A stretch of 39,933 bases of DNA from contig JBOGVA010000045.1 of the NCBI GenBank assembly GCA_050692195.1, forward strand, positions 1 to 39,933, written 5' to 3'. The stretch's first letter is position 1, and every line of letters starts with the position of its first letter. The translations under genes and the position numbers were made by a program. The notes under the pieces were generated by a model that saw nothing but the letters and a program-made list of their open reading frames with translations, did no database searches and was not told the DNA's origin. Source of the DNA: JBOGVA01 sp050692195 (GTDB taxonomy: Bacteria; Actinomycetota; UBA4738). This document shows positions 30,465 through 39,375 of this stretch, one piece after another.

Positions 30465-31208
30465 ATGGGGAACCCGGTTGTGCACTTCGAGGTGAACGGC
30501 TCGGAGCCGGAGCTCGCCACGAAGTTCTACGGAGAGCTGTTCGGCTGGCATCTGCAGCACATGCCCGAGATGGACTACTGGACCGTGGACACCCACGGCG
30601 GCCGCGGGATCAACGGGGGCCTCGCCCAGGCCCGGGAGGGCCAGGCGCCGTTCGTGACGTTCTATGTGGAGGCGGACGACATTGGAGCGCTGCTCGACAA
30701 GGCCCAATCCGCCGGCGGCAAGTCGATTGTCCCGGTGACCGAGATCCCGAACGTGGTCACGTTCGCCTTGTTCGCCGACCCTGACGGAAACGTGATCGGG
30801 CTGGTGAAGAGCGAGCCCAGGACCGACGCACCGGGGGTGTCCTCCGGAGATGGCGCGCCCGTTACCTGGTTCGAGATCCTCGGCCCGGACCCCAAGCGGG
30901 CGTGGGACTTCTACGGGCAACTCTTCGGCTGGACGGTCGAGGACATGTCCGGCGAGGGATTCATCTACGGCCAAGTGGACACGGGAGGCGGCAAGGGGAT
31001 CCCCGGCGGCATCGGCTCGTCGCCCGACGGCCTGGGACACGTGAACCTGTACGCCGAGGTCGACGACCCCCAGAAGTACCTCGAGCGGGCCGAATCGCTG
31101 GGTGGGAAGACGTTCATGCCAGCGACGCAGATGGGCGAGGGGACGTGGATCGCTCTCCTCATCGATCCGCAGGGGATGAACTTCGGGCTGGTGAAGCCGA
31201 CGGGCTAG
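30465..31208 (+). CDS. Two-domain VOC-family protein (Cfp30B-like)
   Basis: A protein of 247 residues with two glyoxalase-like modules. The first begins PVVHFEVNGSEPELATKFYGELFGWHLQ and the second VTWFEILGPDPKRAWDFYGQLFGWTV; both end with the D-P-x-G-N/M motif of the fold (FADPDGNVIGLVK, LIDPQGMNFGLVKP). This layout matches the mycobacterial 27-kDa antigen Cfp30B group of VOC proteins, whose reaction is unknown. ATG at 30465 is preferred over 30459 because it stands seven bases after AAAGGAGG. The next open frame begins directly at its stop codon. Confidence 0.87.
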   Translation: MGNPVVHFEVNGSEPELATKFYGELFGWHLQHMPEMDYWTVDTHGGRGINGGLAQAREGQAPFVTFYVEADDIGALLDKAQSAGGKSIVPVTEIPNVVTFALFADPDGNVIGLVKSEPRTDAPGVSSGDGAPVTWFEILGPDPKRAWDFYGQLFGWTVEDMSGEGFIYGQVDTGGGKGIPGGIGSSPDGLGHVNLYAEVDDPQKYLERAESLGGKTFMPATQMGEGTWIALLIDPQGMNFGLVKPTG

Positions 31209-31609
31209 TTGCTGGCGGTCGCGGTGGCAGCGTGCCTGGCTAGCGCATGTCTGCCGGACGTGCGTTCCCCCGGCGCCCGACCCTCCGATGGAGCTCGGCC
31301 AACTCCGGCCGCGGCCGCGACTCCCTCGCCTCTGGCCGTGACCGCCGGGTCCACACCGCTCGGTGGCGCCGGCTCGGACTCGGAAGCCTTCCTTCCTGCG
31401 CCGGATGCCAGGATCCCCCGCCGGCCCGAGAGGCTGGCCGCCGAGCTGGTTGCCGTGACCGAGGCTCTTCACGAATCGATCGGCGAATGGATGCACGAAG
31501 GCGACCCTTCCAAGGGACGGGCCCCGCGGAGGTCGTGCTCCAAGCCCTCTACCAGCAGCGGATCATCCAGGCGCTGGCCAGGGACGTGCAGCTGAGAAGC
31601 GCGCCCTAG
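31209..31609 (+). pseudogene. N-terminal part of a lytic transglycosylase lipoprotein, two frameshifts
   Basis: Directly after the VOC stop, a TTG opens a frame with a lipoprotein-like start (LAVAVAACLASAC, lipobox ASAC), a Pro/Ala-rich linker and a helical segment (RLAAELVAVTEALHESIGEWM). Near 31500-31520 sense passes to another frame (EVVLQALYQQRIIQALARD), and near 31590-31600 to a third (ALARLPRWLRGAARANAVAG), which runs into the catalytic domain at 31654. In relatives I know, these pieces form one chain (ALYQQR, then an R-rich helix, then the SLT domain). Both shifts fit single-base losses. The signal peptide lacks the usual positive N-region, so the true start is uncertain. Confidence 0.6.
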
Positions 31610-31653
31610 CCCGGCTGCCCCGGTGGCTCCGCGGGGCGGCCAGGGCCAACGCG

Positions 31654-32103
31654 GTGGCCGGTTCCAAGCTCGTGTCGCTGGTCACGCCGATCAGCCGGCC
31701 CAGCACCTTGCGGACGGCCCGCCCGGAGGCCGCCGGGAGGCTCCTTCGGTGGTTCAGGGAGGCCCAGCGGCGGTTCGGGATCGACTGGGAGGTCCTCGCC
31801 TCGGTGATGTACGTGGAGTCGAAGTTCGGCAGGGTGCGCTCGGCCAGCACGGCCGGCGCCCAGGGGCCGATGCAGTTCCTCCCGGCCACGTGGGCGGCCT
31901 ACGGGATGGGCGGGGACGTCCAGGATCCCCACGACGCGGTCCTGGGGGCGGCGAACTACCTGCGGTCCTCCGGCGCGCCCGGCGACTACCGGGGAGCCCT
32001 GTACGCATACAACCGCTCCTGGCTGTACGTGGACGCGATCCTGCTCTACGCACGACAGATGCGCCTCGACCCTCGGACCTATTACGCCTACTACCTCTGG
32101 TAG
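31654..32103 (+). CDS. Lytic transglycosylase (SLT) catalytic domain, 3' part of the broken gene
   Basis: 149 residues as read from a GTG; the coding sense begins earlier in the same frame, near 31600. Family 23-like SLT motifs: ASVMYVESKFGRV with the catalytic glutamate, GAQGPMQFLPATWAAYG, DPHDAVLGAANYLRSSG and ALYAYNRSWLYVDAIL. The enzyme cleaves the glycan strand of peptidoglycan, forming 1,6-anhydromuramoyl ends, and would act outside the membrane. Without the upstream signal part this fragment would not be exported, so activity depends on whether the frameshifts are real. It ends at a TAG 126 bases before the next gene. Confidence 0.82.
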   Translation: MAGSKLVSLVTPISRPSTLRTARPEAAGRLLRWFREAQRRFGIDWEVLASVMYVESKFGRVRSASTAGAQGPMQFLPATWAAYGMGGDVQDPHDAVLGAANYLRSSGAPGDYRGALYAYNRSWLYVDAILLYARQMRLDPRTYYAYYLW

Positions 32104-32163
32104 GTGTTCGTGCTCACCACATCGGGGCCGAAGCGTCTCACCGGCCCGGGCCTGTATAGGTGC

Positions 32164-32192
32164 TTGGCCTGCCCGCCGCCCCCCACTACGAT
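32164..32192 (+). promoter_or_regulatory. Predicted promoter of the four-helix membrane protein gene
   Basis: TTGGCC (32164-32169) and TACGAT (32187-32192) are separated by 17 bases, 37 bases before the ATG at 32230. Confidence 0.4.
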
Positions 32193-32229
32193 GTGGGGCA
32201 GTCCAGCTAACTGGAGAGAGAGGGGAGCC

Positions 32230-32619
32230 ATGAACCCCAGGCAGTTCCTGCTGATCGGCGGCATCGTGCTGATCCTGGTCGGGATCCTCGGGTTCGTCGG
32301 GGTCATCGGGCCGACGGCGGAGGACAGCATCTTCGGTGACTCGTGGTGGTTCGACAACGGCGAGAACTGGGCCCACACCATCCTGGGCGCGGTGGGCGTC
32401 GTGGCGGCGTTCGTCTTTCCGGCCGCTGCCCAGCGGGGCCTCGTGATCCTGCTCGGGGTCGTCGGGATCTTCTTCGGGGTCTTCAACCTGTTCACCGAGG
32501 AGTTCCTGGGCACGAACCTCGAGAACCCTGCTGATACACTGCTCCACCTCGTGATCGGGGCGTGGGCCCTCTTCGCGGCCTACTACAACCGGACGGTGGC
32601 CCGGCCACTCACCGGCTGA
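32230..32619 (+). CDS. Four-helix membrane protein, DUF4383-like
   Basis: A protein of 129 residues from the ATG at 32230, preceded by GAGAGAGGGGAG. Four membrane helices are seen: FLLIGGIVLILVGILGFVGV, ILGAVGVVAAFVFPAAA, LVILLGVVGIFFGVFNLF and LLHLVIGAWALFAAYY. Conserved-looking polar motifs lie in the loops (WFDNGENWAHTILG and NPADTLLHLVIG). The ENWAH and DTLLHL motifs recall DUF4383 membrane proteins, though the assignment is from memory. Role unknown. It is convergent with the FAD oxidase gene, with eight bases between the stops. Confidence 0.75.
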   Translation: MNPRQFLLIGGIVLILVGILGFVGVIGPTAEDSIFGDSWWFDNGENWAHTILGAVGVVAAFVFPAAAQRGLVILLGVVGIFFGVFNLFTEEFLGTNLENPADTLLHLVIGAWALFAAYYNRTVARPLTG

Positions 32620-32627
32620 GCGGGTAG

Positions 32628-33998
32628 CTACGGCTTGATGTTCTGGTTCAGGTGGAACAGGTTGCCGGGGTCGTACTTCCGCTTGATCTCGACCAGGCGC
32701 TCGTAGTTGCCCTTGTAGTTGGCCTTGATCCGGTCCTGGTCGTCCCCGGCCATGAAGTTGACGTAGCCGCCCTCCTCGGACAAAGGCGCGGTCGCGTCGT
32801 AGTAGTCGCGCACCCACCGGATGTTGGCCTCGTTCTGAGTGGGGTCCGGCCACATGCCGGCGATCACGTTCGCGAACGTCGCGTCGCGATAGGCGAAGGC
32901 CGTGGCATCGGGAGCCACCCGGTGGCAGGCGCCGTTGATGGGGTAGATGTGAACGGTCGAGTTAACGGCGGGAACCTTCGGCCCGTGCTCGAGGTGAGCC
33001 TCGATCGCCTGGTCGTTGAGCTCGGTGACGAAGTTCGCCTTCCAGTAGTGTTGGAGGCCCGGCGGGACCAGCGCGTCGAAGGCGCTGTTGAGCGCGGGAT
33101 ACGGCATAGGGCCGACGTGCTCGGCGACCACCGGGGCCACGTCGTGCAACGGCTTGAGGACGCGCTCCCCCTGGTCGAGGGGCCCCGCCCAGCAGGCCAC
33201 GAAGGCGAGGAACGTGTCGCCGTGCCGGCTCTCCGGGACGAACGGCAGAGGCGGCGCGATCTGCCAGGCCGGGAACCCGCCGAACTCCTCCGGCGCGTCC
33301 GCGATGAACTCGCGGTAGAAGCGCAGGACGGTGCCCGCGTCGTCCACCTCGAAGAACATGGGGCCGCCGTAGATCTCCTTGACCGGATGGACTCGAAACT
33401 CGAACGAGGTCACCACGCCGAAGTTGCCCCCGCCGCCGCGAATCGCCCAGAACAGGTCCTCGTTCTCCTTCTTGCTCGCGGTGACGGACCGGCCGTCGGC
33501 CGTCACCACCTCGGCGGAGATCAGGTTGTCGCAGGAGAGACCGAACCCCCGGGCGAGGTATCCGATGCCCCCGCCCAGGGTGAGCCCACCGACTCCGGTC
33601 GTCGAGATGATGCCGCCGGTCGTGGCCAGGCCGTGGGCATGCGTCGCGTCGTTGAAGTCGCCCCAGGTGGCTCCCCCTTCCGCCCGCGCCGTTCGGGCTC
33701 CGGCATCGACCGTCACCCCCCGCATGCCCGACAGGTCGATCACCGCTCCGTCGTCGACCGTGCCGAAGCCAGGAACGCTGTGGCCGCCTCCTCGGATCGC
33801 CAGGTCGAGCTGGTTCTCGCGGGCGAAGTCCACCGTGGCCATGACGTCGGCCGTGCTCGTGCACCGAACGACGACGCGGGGCCGCCGGTCGATCATGGCG
33901 TTGTAGACCTTGCGAGCCTCCTCGTAGCCCTCGTCCCCCGGGGTGGTCACCTCGCCGCGGACTCGCTCCCGGAGCTGGTCGATCGTGGGCTTGGCCAT
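32628..33998 (-). CDS. Covalent-FAD oxidoreductase, 6-hydroxynicotine/berberine-bridge oxidase type
   Basis: A protein of 456 residues of the VAO/PCMH flavoprotein family. The N-terminal FAD domain has AIRGGGHSVPGFG with His73, the expected site of an 8-alpha-histidyl FAD bond, then GGIISTTGVGGLTLGGGIG. The second covalent Cys of bicovalent relatives is absent in that loop, so one covalent link is predicted, as in 6-hydroxy-D-nicotine oxidase. The middle is the substrate cap, and the C-terminus is a BBE segment (YKGNYERLVEIKRKYDPGN, then LFHLNQNI). It oxidises an unknown alcohol, amine or sugar with O2. No signal peptide is seen. GAGGAGGGG lies before the ATG. Confidence 0.92.
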   Translation of the reverse strand: MAKPTIDQLRERVRGEVTTPGDEGYEEARKVYNAMIDRRPRVVVRCTSTADVMATVDFARENQLDLAIRGGGHSVPGFGTVDDGAVIDLSGMRGVTVDAGARTARAEGGATWGDFNDATHAHGLATTGGIISTTGVGGLTLGGGIGYLARGFGLSCDNLISAEVVTADGRSVTASKKENEDLFWAIRGGGGNFGVVTSFEFRVHPVKEIYGGPMFFEVDDAGTVLRFYREFIADAPEEFGGFPAWQIAPPLPFVPESRHGDTFLAFVACWAGPLDQGERVLKPLHDVAPVVAEHVGPMPYPALNSAFDALVPPGLQHYWKANFVTELNDQAIEAHLEHGPKVPAVNSTVHIYPINGACHRVAPDATAFAYRDATFANVIAGMWPDPTQNEANIRWVRDYYDATAPLSEEGGYVNFMAGDDQDRIKANYKGNYERLVEIKRKYDPGNLFHLNQNIKP

Positions 33999-34092
33999 GG
34001 GTTCCCCTCCTCGCGCGGACTGATTCCGCTTTTTACTACAGAGGAGCGGCAGCCGTAAAACCCTGGGAGGCCCTCAGGCGGACTCCTAGCCC

Positions 34093-34218
34093 CTAGTCGT
34101 CGTCCTCTTCCTCGTCATCGTCGTCGTCCTCGCAGTCATCGTCATCGTCATCTCCGTCGTCGTCTTCGTCGCCGTCGTCCTCGTCGTCGTCCCCGTCGCC
34201 GTCATCGTCGTCGGGACA
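34093..34218 (-). repeat. Low-complexity GTC/CTC triplet run coding the Asp/Glu tail
   Basis: On the plus strand this is an irregular run of GTC, ATC, CTC and TCG triplets, read on the minus strand as GAC/GAT/GAG codons. It codes about 40 Asp and Glu residues with a few Gly and two Cys. It is prone to slippage, so its length may vary between strains. Confidence 0.8.
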
Positions 34219-37200
34219 GCCTGGGTCCGGATCCGGCTCGCCGCCGTTGCCATCGTCCCCCAGGGTCCGCTCCGCGTTCTGCGACCCGATGCCCTGGGTG
34301 AACGAGCGGGCGAAGATGTCGTGGTCGCCCGCGAGGAGCTCCAGGGTGTCCCACAGGAAGCGCCACTGGAGCCCGGCGTTGGTCGTGTCCGGGGGCGTGG
34401 GGCTCGGCGAGAGCACCGCGTACTCCCAATGCTGCGGCCCGTACAGCCGGTCGACCTTCAGCTTCACCTGCCGGTCGTACCGGGTGGGCGCGCCGTACGC
34501 GATCTCCGACGGCATGCTCTTCTTGCCGTCCGGACGCACGGCGATGACGCGGTAGTAGTAGGTCGTCAGGAACGACAGCCCGCGCGTGTCGGTGAAGCAC
34601 AGGCCTGCCCGGTCGTGCCCGGGCGGGGCATCGTCGGGCTCGACCCCCGGCGCCTCGGGCGACGTGCACGCCGTGCCCTCTCCGCGGAACACCCGCTGCC
34701 CCAGGCTCAGGGCATTGGTGCTCCTGTAGACCTCGTACCTGCCGACCCCCTCCACCGGGTCCCAGGCGACCCGGAGCGCAGGCGACCGCGGCGCCGCCGG
34801 ATACGGGGCGTCCGCCGGCAGGTCCGTCACCCGAACGTTGTCGGGCGCCGGACCGCCGGGGCTCGCCCCGCTCTCACCGGCCGGCATGCGGACGAGCGAG
34901 TCGCACCTCGTCCCGGCCGGGCCGAGTGGGCAGGGCTGCTCGGAGTCGTAGTAGATGAAGGTAACTGCCTGGGTGTCGATGAAGACCGGATCGATGTGCA
35001 CGACGACCCGTCGGTTCGCGGTGAACGTCGGTAGGATCACCGTCGTCCTCAGCCGGTCGGGGATCGGCGGGACGGTCGTGGGCGTCTCCCTGACGCGCTG
35101 CTCGAACTTGAGCTGCCCGTCGGCCCAGACCCGGATGATCCAGTCGGCGCCCAGGTTGCACAGGGCCTCGCACGTCGCCCACCACTCGACGGTCATCGGA
35201 CCGCCGATGGTCGTGGGGTTCGTGGGTGAGTCGGGCTCGGGGAAGGTGCAGTCGAAGTCTGGGGAGTCCGGGACCAGGCACCAGACCCAATTCGGGTCGT
35301 GGATGTTGCGGTCCGCGGTGCCGTCGAAGACCTCGTCGTCCAGTCCCGTCCTCCAGAAGGCGGCCGCGCTGGGCGAGAGCGTCGGCTCATCGAGCAGGAA
35401 CGGCCCGGAGCAGGCGATGACGTCCTCCTCGCCCTGTCCCGTGCAGCCTTCCTCGGCGTTGCCGTGCATGTACAGCACGGGCCGGGGGACGTCCGGGTTG
35501 GGATCCTCGTGCTCGGCGGACTGCGATCCTGCGGTCCCGGGCACCTCCCACTGGGTGATGCCCTCCCACGAGTGACCGGTGTTGCCGACGGGAGGCGGAT
35601 CCTGTGCGTGCGGCGGGTACCCGGCGCGGCCCTTGATCTCGACGAAGCGGCCCGTCGTGTCGGCGTCCGCGGCCGGCGAGTCGATGATCACGGACGGCTG
35701 GTGGGTCACCTGCGGCGTCTCCACCCAGACGTCGTATTCGTACGACGTAGGCCGCAGGGGCGCCGGGATCGGCGGAGTCTCCTGGGTCGCCCCGCACCCG
35801 TCGGTCACGCCGGGCACGCGGTTGTACACGCGAAGCGTCCACGTGCCGGCCTCGGGGGTGCGCACCTCGACGAAGCGCTCGAAGATCGGGGCATCCAGGA
35901 GTCCCAGCGCTTCCTGGTCGGGGAACGTCCGGGTCGGACCGGCGGGATTCGCGTCGGCGCTGGGATCGACTCCGGGCCGCCACAGCCGTGCGTAGTTGTT
36001 CGTCCCCAGGTCGTCCCACTGGATCGTGATCCGAAGCCGCTCGGTCTTCGGCTCGACGTCGATGAAGTGCTGGCCGTACGTGGTGACCGGCGGCACTCCG
36101 GGCGCGGGCGTCTCGATGTCGCCGAAGGTCCAGCTGAGGGGGGTGGTGCACCCCTTGAAGTCGGAGGGCCCGACGGCGCCCTTCGGATAGTCGTTCGGCA
36201 CGTACGGCGACGTCGGGTGCCCGAAGTTCGGCCGATTCAGCTTGGTGATGCCCTTCGCGTACCTGACCGCCTCGTGCACGTCGAGCCGGCCGGCGCCCTG
36301 CTCGTCGGCCTCCCAGGCCGGGAGCTTCGAGACGTTCGCCGAGCGCTCGAGGATGTCGATGATGTCGTTCGGCCTCGGCGTCTTGCCCCTGTGCTCCTGC
36401 CGGTAGGCCTGCACGATCAGGCCGATCGCACCCGTCACGTGCGGGGTCGCCATCGACGTGCCGTTCAACTGCTCGTAGCAGCCGGCCTTGGGGAGCTCTG
36501 ACTCGGGGATGATGAAGTCGTCCTCCCGGCACCCGGGCGAGTTCGCCGAGAGCGAGTTGATGTTGACGCCCGGCGCCGCGATCGTCGGCCGGTAGCGCCC
36601 CTTCTCCAGGGACTGCCCGAGCCGCCAGTCGTGGTTGTCGGGCTGGACGTCGCCGCCGTCGATGACGCCGTCGCGGTTCGTGTCCGTGGGCTGGCTCGGC
36701 CGGCCTCGCGACGAGAACATCACGGTCGAGTCCGGCTTGGTCGACGCCGCGACGCACACGGTGTACGGGATCACGCACTGGCTCGAGAGCGTGTTGTGCT
36801 CGGGGCCGGAGTTGCCGGCTGCAAACACGCTCAGGATCCCGGCCCTGTGCGCACGCTTCACCGCGACCGAGAGCGGATCGGAGGAGTCGTAGTTCGACCC
36901 GTCCCCTCCGCCCCAGCTGTTGTTCACCGCGACGACGTTGCTGTAGCCCTCCTCCTTCTTGAGGGTCATGTCGTCGTACGCGGCCATGATCTCGTGGTCG
37001 AGCAGCGCTGGGCCGACATTGGCCGAGTACACGCGGAGCTTGGCGTGCGGCGACATCCCGATTGTGCTGTGGGTGTCCACCGTTCCGCCGCTCGCGTGCC
37101 CGGTCCCCGCGACCGTTCCGGAGACGTGGGTGCCGTGACCCTCGTCGTCGCTCGAGTCGGCCCGAGGGTCCGTCCCGGTTCCCGCCGGCAACGTGTTGAA

Positions 37201-37779
37201 GCCGTTCGGCCACGGCGAGCAGCGCACCTCCGGCGACTCGCCGCCCACCGCATCTTGTGTCTCGCAGAACTCGATCAGGTTGTCGGCGTCCTCGTGAAGG
37301 CCGTCGATGCCGGTGTCGATGACGGCCAGCTCGACGCCCTTGCCGGTGATCCCGAACGCCTGCGGGCCGCCTTCGCTCGACGAGGCCCAGACGTAGCGGG
37401 CCTTGGTGATCCAGGTCGAGTCCTCCATCGCGACCTTGTATCTGCGGTTCGGGTAGACGCTCCGAACCGAAGGGGATCCCTGGAGCTTCTCGAGCTGGGC
37501 GAGCGTCAGCGTCTTCGTCAGGACCATCGGCAGGACCCGCAGCTTCGTCCCCCCGACGATGTCCCGGATCGTGTCGAGCTCGTCGCGGTTCCATGTCGTC
37601 ACGACGGCCGCCACCCCGCCGGTGGGATCCTGCTCGAGCTGTCTGACCAGGTCCGGATGGACGACCACCGATCGCAGGTTGCCGGAGTCTTCGTCCGAGG
37701 CCGGGGCGATCCCAGCAGGAAACACCATGAACACCAGGAGGAGGGCAAGGCCGGTCCCGAGCAGACGTCTCCTAGGCAT
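34093..37779 (-). CDS. Large secreted subtilisin-like (S8) protease with polyacidic C-terminal tail
   Basis: A protein of 1228 residues from the ATG at 37779 (GGGAGGTG upstream; an upstream ATG at 37803 has none). A signal peptide (RRLLGTGLALLLVFMVFPAG, then APAS) is followed by an I9-like propeptide region (about 35-115). The catalytic triad is complete: Asp155 (AVIDTGIDG), His215 (EGHGTHVSGT) and Ser442 (GTSMATPH), with oxyanion Asn in FAAGNSGPE. A long region of beta-sandwich-type modules follows, including a fibronectin III-like part (VAWDPVEGVGRYEVYRS) and EF-like DTNRDGVIDGGD. The last 50 residues are almost only Asp/Glu. It is co-directional with the second protease gene, 72 bases downstream of it. 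Confidence 0.93.
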   Translation of the reverse strand: MPRRRLLGTGLALLLVFMVFPAGIAPASDEDSGNLRSVVVHPDLVRQLEQDPTGGVAAVVTTWNRDELDTIRDIVGGTKLRVLPMVLTKTLTLAQLEKLQGSPSVRSVYPNRRYKVAMEDSTWITKARYVWASSSEGGPQAFGITGKGVELAVIDTGIDGLHEDADNLIEFCETQDAVGGESPEVRCSPWPNGFNTLPAGTGTDPRADSSDDEGHGTHVSGTVAGTGHASGGTVDTHSTIGMSPHAKLRVYSANVGPALLDHEIMAAYDDMTLKKEEGYSNVVAVNNSWGGGDGSNYDSSDPLSVAVKRAHRAGILSVFAAGNSGPEHNTLSSQCVIPYTVCVAASTKPDSTVMFSSRGRPSQPTDTNRDGVIDGGDVQPDNHDWRLGQSLEKGRYRPTIAAPGVNINSLSANSPGCREDDFIIPESELPKAGCYEQLNGTSMATPHVTGAIGLIVQAYRQEHRGKTPRPNDIIDILERSANVSKLPAWEADEQGAGRLDVHEAVRYAKGITKLNRPNFGHPTSPYVPNDYPKGAVGPSDFKGCTTPLSWTFGDIETPAPGVPPVTTYGQHFIDVEPKTERLRITIQWDDLGTNNYARLWRPGVDPSADANPAGPTRTFPDQEALGLLDAPIFERFVEVRTPEAGTWTLRVYNRVPGVTDGCGATQETPPIPAPLRPTSYEYDVWVETPQVTHQPSVIIDSPAADADTTGRFVEIKGRAGYPPHAQDPPPVGNTGHSWEGITQWEVPGTAGSQSAEHEDPNPDVPRPVLYMHGNAEEGCTGQGEEDVIACSGPFLLDEPTLSPSAAAFWRTGLDDEVFDGTADRNIHDPNWVWCLVPDSPDFDCTFPEPDSPTNPTTIGGPMTVEWWATCEALCNLGADWIIRVWADGQLKFEQRVRETPTTVPPIPDRLRTTVILPTFTANRRVVVHIDPVFIDTQAVTFIYYDSEQPCPLGPAGTRCDSLVRMPAGESGASPGGPAPDNVRVTDLPADAPYPAAPRSPALRVAWDPVEGVGRYEVYRSTNALSLGQRVFRGEGTACTSPEAPGVEPDDAPPGHDRAGLCFTDTRGLSFLTTYYYRVIAVRPDGKKSMPSEIAYGAPTRYDRQVKLKVDRLYGPQHWEYAVLSPSPTPPDTTNAGLQWRFLWDTLELLAGDHDIFARSFTQGIGSQNAERTLGDDGNGGEPDPDPGCPDDDDGDGDDDEDDGDEDDDGDDDDDDCEDDDDDEEEDDD

Positions 37780-37851
37780 GAGAGCACCTCCCTGTCTCAG
37801 CATCGAATGGACTCTTCGTCCCGCTACAGCCCCAACGATGTCCGGCCAGCC

Positions 37852-39321
37852 CTACTCCTCGTACTCGGGGCAGAACGGCGCGTCCGGGTCGTATTGATCC
37901 GAGGTGTCTTTTTCCACCGCCCGCACCGCATCGATCCGGCCGTGGCCGAAGCACTTGTCGTACCCGGGGAGCCCGATGTCGATCGTGGTCGACTCGAGGT
38001 GGGACTGCACCTTGTCTGGCGACATCACCACGTCCCCGTTCTTCAGCGTCCCGAACTCGCTCACGATCAGGGCCGCCACCCCCGCCGCGTGCGGAGAGGC
38101 CATGGACGTGCCCTGGATGCAGGCCCATATGTTGCCCGGGAAGGTGGAGAGCACCGTGTTGGCGCAGTTGCCGTTCTGGCCGGATCCTCCCGGAGCGGCC
38201 ACGTCGGTGGCTCCATAGCCGTAGCTCGAGTAGCCGGCCTTCTGGGATTGACGGCCGAGGGCCATCGTCCCGGTCACTCCCGGAGTCTCGGCCGGGATAA
38301 CCGCGCACTTGCCTCCCTCCTCGCCGAGATCTGAGTCGGAATTGCCCAGGGCGGCTACCGGGGTGACCCCCTGCTTCCGCGCGTAGCGCATGGCCCGCTC
38401 CACCGCTTTGCGGAAGGCCCGTTGCTGGTCATCGTCCATGCACTTGAATTCCGTCGACTCCAGGAGGTCGTCGTCGTCCACGAAGAAGCTCATGTTGATG
38501 ACGTCGAGCTTCGCGTCGCCCGCGTAGGTGATCCCCGCGGTCGCCGAGCCCGCGTAGCAGAAGCCGGCCGCGTCGCACACTTTCACCGGGACCAGCGTGA
38601 CGCCGGGGGCCACCCCGACCACGCCGTGGCCGTTGGCCTGGGCGGCCACGATGCCGGCCACGTGCGTCCCGTGGAAGTTGTTGTCGACGCAGGGGTCAGG
38701 AGTTCCTATGCCGGGACCGTAGGGGATGAAGTCTCGGCCACGGGCGCAGTCGACGTTCGAGGCCCCTCCCAGTGGGTCGGTGAAGTCCAGGTGAGTCCCA
38801 TCGATACCGGTGTCCAGGATTCCCACGTCGACCGCTCGCCACCCTGCCTGTGTGGCGTGGGCCTCGGGAGCCCGGATCATCTGCATGCTCCATTGCGGCG
38901 CCTCGAGCGGATCCTCCTCGACGACCTGGAGCAGGCCGCTGGCCAGGGCCTCGTCGAGACTCGAGTAAGACTTCCAGACGAACTCCTTGCCGGCCTCCTC
39001 CACCAGGCTGGACGCCCGCAGGGTCTCGGCGAACAGGGGGTTGTCGGACTCGACGACCATCACCCCTATCTGGCCGGCCAGGTCGTGGTCCACGGTCCCG
39101 CCCGCCGAGGCGACCAGGGCCAGGGCGGCCTCGTAGTTGAGGTCGAAGTCGCCCCCGAGCTGGAAGGAGCCGTCTTCGTCGTAGGTGCCGGCGAAGACGA
39201 CCGTGTAGCGGGTGGCCTCGCCGGCCACGGCCGCGGGCGCGCTCGTCAGGGCCGCCAGGGCCGCGACGAGGGCCAGGACGAGGGTGACGGAGATTGAACG
39301 GGTGGACGCGGTGCGGCTCAT
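37852..39321 (-). CDS. Secreted subtilisin-like (S8) serine protease
   Basis: A protein of 489 residues. A signal peptide (residues 1 to about 34, SVTLVLALVAALAALTSAPAAVA) is followed by a propeptide-like region (about 35-145). The protease domain has Asp170 (GILDTGIDG), His217 (NNFHGTHVAGI), Asn327 in ALGNSDSD and Ser406 (GTSMASPHAAG), all needed for activity. Several cysteines (for example in DCARGRD, DPCVDNN, KVCDAAGFCYAG) suggest disulfides, fitting an extracellular enzyme. It ends soon after the catalytic domain with an acidic tail (PEYEE). AGGAGGG precedes the ATG. A clear promoter lies upstream, and the second protease follows, so one transcript may carry both. Confidence 0.95.
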   Translation of the reverse strand: MSRTASTRSISVTLVLALVAALAALTSAPAAVAGEATRYTVVFAGTYDEDGSFQLGGDFDLNYEAALALVASAGGTVDHDLAGQIGVMVVESDNPLFAETLRASSLVEEAGKEFVWKSYSSLDEALASGLLQVVEEDPLEAPQWSMQMIRAPEAHATQAGWRAVDVGILDTGIDGTHLDFTDPLGGASNVDCARGRDFIPYGPGIGTPDPCVDNNFHGTHVAGIVAAQANGHGVVGVAPGVTLVPVKVCDAAGFCYAGSATAGITYAGDAKLDVINMSFFVDDDDLLESTEFKCMDDDQQRAFRKAVERAMRYARKQGVTPVAALGNSDSDLGEEGGKCAVIPAETPGVTGTMALGRQSQKAGYSSYGYGATDVAAPGGSGQNGNCANTVLSTFPGNIWACIQGTSMASPHAAGVAALIVSEFGTLKNGDVVMSPDKVQSHLESTTIDIGLPGYDKCFGHGRIDAVRAVEKDTSDQYDPDAPFCPEYEE

Positions 39322-39375
39322 CTTCCCTCCTGTTCGATTCTGGACGCCGTTGCTCGCTCCGCTTGGGAGGGCAGA

